This document shows, piece by piece, positions 62,314 through 64,000 of a DNA stretch of 64,000 nucleotides; the stretch's first letter is position 1, and every line of letters starts with the position of its first letter. This DNA is from Nocardioidaceae bacterium. GTDB lineage: Bacteria > Actinomycetota > Actinomycetes > Propionibacteriales > Nocardioidaceae. A model generated the notes under the pieces. It made no database searches. It was not told the origin of the DNA and saw nothing but the letters and a program-made list of their open reading frames with translations. The stretch covers positions 916,909 to 980,908 of the forward strand of contig JAUJOD010000001.1 of NCBI GenBank assembly GCA_030447865.1. Direction: 5' to 3'. A program made the position numbers and the translations under genes.

Positions 62314-63594
62314 TCAGTTGATCATGCCCGCGCCGACGGTGACGCCGGTGGCTTCGTCGATCAGGACGAACGATCCCGTCGTGCGGTTCTTCTCGTAGGG
62401 GTCGCAGAGCAATGGCACGGTGGTGCGCAATTGCACCCTGCCGATCTCGTTGAGACCGAGCTCCTTGGTGTCGAGGTCTCGATGCAGGGAGTTCACGTCG
62501 AGCCGGTACTGCACGTCCTTGATCAACGCCCGTGCGCTGCGGGTGGTGTGCTTGATCGCGAGCTTCTGCCGGGGCCGCAACGGTGCGGTTGCCATCCAGC
62601 ACACCATCGCGTCGATGTCTTGGCTGGGCTGCGGCGCGTTCTGCGGGCGGCAGATCATGTCTCCGCGCGAGACGTCGACGTCGTCGTCGAGCCGCACTGT
62701 CACCGACATCGGCGGGAACGCCTCGGTGAGCTCGGTCTGGAACATGTCGATGCCCGAGATCGTCGAGGTCATGCCCGACGGCAGCACGAGCACCTCGTCA
62801 CCCGGCTTCAGTACGCCGCCAGCGACCCGGCCGGCGTACCCGCGGTAGTCGTGGAACTCGTCAGACTTCGGCCGTACGACGTACTGCACCGGGAACCGGG
62901 TGTCGACGAGGTCACGGTCGGACGCCACGTGCACGTGCTCGAGGTGGTGCAGCAGCGATGGGCCCTCGTACCACGGTGTGTTGTCGGAGCGGGTCACGAC
63001 GTTGTCACCGTTCAGCGCCGAGATCGGGATGATCGTCAGGTCGGGAATCGTCAGCTTGGTGGCGAACGAAGTGAACTCTTCGTAGATCTGGTTGTACTTG
63101 TCGACGGAGTAGTCGACGAGATCCATCTTGTTGATACAGAGCACCAGGTGGGGGACCCGCAGCAGCGACAAGATCACCGCATGCCGCCGGGACTGCTCGG
63201 TGAGACCTTGCCGGGCGTCGACCAGCACCAGACCGAGGTCGGCGGTCGATGCGCCGGTGACCATGTTGCGGGTGTACTGCACATGGCCGGGCGTGTCGGC
63301 GATGATGAACTTGCGGGACGGCGTGGCGAAGTACCGGTAGGCGACGTCGATCGTGATGCCCTGCTCCCGCTCCGAACGCAGCCCGTCGGTGAGCAGCGCC
63401 AGGTCGGTGTAGTCGTAGCCGCGGGCGTTGGAGGTGGCCTCGACCGCCTCGAGCTGGTCCTCGAAGATCGCCTTGGAGTCGAGCAGCAGCCGCCCGATCA
63501 GTGTCGACTTGCCGTCGTCGACCGAACCGGCAGTGGCGAACCGGAGGAGATCCATCTGCGGCCGGCCGGGCGTGGACTCAGCGGACACCGTCAT
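62314..63594 (-). CDS. cysN: Sulfate adenylyltransferase subunit 1 (CysN, GTPase)
   Basis: From ATG 63594 the product is 426 aa with G1 GSVDDGKSTLIGRL, G3 DTPGH and G4 NKMD, as in translation-factor-like GTPases, followed by two beta-barrel domains (RFPVQYVVRPKSDEFHDYRGYAG...). There is no CysC (APS kinase) fusion. With CysD it makes adenosine 5'-phosphosulfate, the first step of sulfate assimilation. Its ATG overlaps the cysD stop by 1 nt (TGATG). Confidence 0.95.
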   Translation of the reverse strand: MTVSAESTPGRPQMDLLRFATAGSVDDGKSTLIGRLLLDSKAIFEDQLEAVEATSNARGYDYTDLALLTDGLRSEREQGITIDVAYRYFATPSRKFIIADTPGHVQYTRNMVTGASTADLGLVLVDARQGLTEQSRRHAVILSLLRVPHLVLCINKMDLVDYSVDKYNQIYEEFTSFATKLTIPDLTIIPISALNGDNVVTRSDNTPWYEGPSLLHHLEHVHVASDRDLVDTRFPVQYVVRPKSDEFHDYRGYAGRVAGGVLKPGDEVLVLPSGMTSTISGIDMFQTELTEAFPPMSVTVRLDDDVDVSRGDMICRPQNAPQPSQDIDAMVCWMATAPLRPRQKLAIKHTTRSARALIKDVQYRLDVNSLHRDLDTKELGLNEIGRVQLRTTVPLLCDPYEKNRTTGSFVLIDEATGVTVGAGMIN

Positions 63595-64000
63595 CAGAAG
63601 TAGCCCTCTCGCTTGCGGTCTTCCATGGCCGCCTCGCTGAAGCGGTCGTCGCCCCGGGTCGCCCCGCGCTCGGTCACGCGGGCAACGGCGATCTCGTCGA
63701 TGATGTCGGGGATGGTCGCGGCGTCGGACTCCACGCAACCGGTCAGGGTCAGGTCGCCGACGGTGCGGAACCGCACGGTGCGCTCCTGCACAGTCTCGCC
63801 GAGGCGCAGCGGGTTGAAGTCGCTCTCGGTGAGCAGCATGCCGTCACGCTCAAAGACCCTGCGCCGGTGCGCGAAGTAGATCTCCGGAAGCTCGATCCGC
63901 TCCTGGCCGAGGTAGTGCCAGATGTCGAGCTCGGTCCAGTTCGAGAGCGGGAAGATGCGCATGTGCTCACCGGCGTGGATGCGCCCGTTGTACAGCGACC
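63594..64000 (-). CDS. cysD: Sulfate adenylyltransferase subunit 2 (CysD), N-terminus beyond window
   Basis: The last 135 codons of cysD are present: SLYNGRIHAGEHMRIFPLSNWTELDIWHYLGQERIELP, then FAHRRRVFERDGMLL and the C-terminal RGDDRFSEAAMEDRKREGYF, which is the standard CysD ending. The PP-loop ATPase motif lies outside the window. It precedes cysN with a 1-nt overlap. Confidence 0.95.
   Translation of the reverse strand, partial: SLYNGRIHAGEHMRIFPLSNWTELDIWHYLGQERIELPEIYFAHRRRVFERDGMLLTESDFNPLRLGETVQERTVRFRTVGDLTLTGCVESDAATIPDIIDEIAVARVTERGATRGDDRFSEAAMEDRKREGYF

Noticed and set aside
62431-63603. Plus-strand 390-codon frame opposite cysN
   Set aside because: No motifs; cysN has intact GTPase motifs on the other strand.
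1-64000. CRISPR arrays, rRNA, insertion sequences, prophage
   Set aside because: No spaced direct repeats, transposase, integrase or phage structural genes were found.

Overview
The window is GC-rich chromosomal DNA of an actinomycete (Actinomycetota). Lineage markers include a mycothiol synthase (mshD) beside a GlnR-type regulator, a Nur-like nickel regulator beside ygfZ, a MutT1-type NUDIX/phosphatase fusion with PPK1, an Rv2629-like baeRF protein, many leaderless GTG/ATG starts behind TANNNT -10 boxes, and a Cys-containing leader peptide before a cysA2/sseC pair. I cannot assign a genus. No prophage, CRISPR array, rRNA or intact transposon is seen; there is one tRNA (Lys-UUU).

Layout. 1-6.4 kb: end-truncated secreted protein, nucleoside hydrolase, baeRF protein, SDR, DUF4383 membrane protein, a Mug/TDG-like glycosylase and an MSMEG_6728-family protein. 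6.4-25.7 kb: a [NiFe]-hydrogenase island, the main feature. It carries large and small subunits, a canonical and a degenerate maturation protease, HypC, a NifU-type protein, four CooC/MinD-like ATPases (three with a CxC motif), five mini membrane proteins in two sets, a TPR protein, a biotin-ligase-like protein lacking the usual lysine, a family-5 ABC importer (binding protein and two permeases, no ATPase), a winged-helix protein with a Cys/His cluster, a PadR regulator, an MFS transporter and a DUF6390-like protein. 25.9-27.7 kb: PASTA-like membrane protein and SigE-family sigma factor. 27.9-29.9 kb: type II restriction-modification pair of the XcyI/Cfr9I family. 29.9-33.7 kb: iron(III)-type ABC importer. 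33.7-45.4 kb: sortase remnant, hemerythrin, SDR, VanW protein, PH-domain protein, an ArsR/SRPBCC/NTF2-like operon, a frameshifted TfoX gene, tRNA-Lys, and a SWIM/DUF6493 pair with a frameshift. 45.7-52.5 kb: DUF47/PiT phosphate uptake, MutT1/PPK1, MshD, GlnR, MoaD. 52.5-64 kb: leader peptide, sulfurtransferase, SseC, cupin, LCP protein, NhaA, CBS protein, ArsB/NhaD transporter, Dtd, BKACE enzyme, nitrobindin, Nur, YgfZ, and cysN with a truncated cysD.

How the genes fit together. The hydrogenase lacks a Tat signal, so it should be cytoplasmic. It resembles the high-affinity group 1h lineage but has Cys (CDGC) where group 1h has Asp (CDGD) at the proximal cluster. Structural genes and the flanking accessory operon diverge from a palindromic operator, and the accessory operon encodes its own PadR regulator. 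HypA, B, D, E and F are absent, so maturation must draw on genes elsewhere. The CxC ATPases, the partial nickel/peptide-type importer and the small anchored proteins suggest a dedicated nickel-loading or membrane-coupling module. That module is the best candidate for undescribed biology here, and its function is inference.
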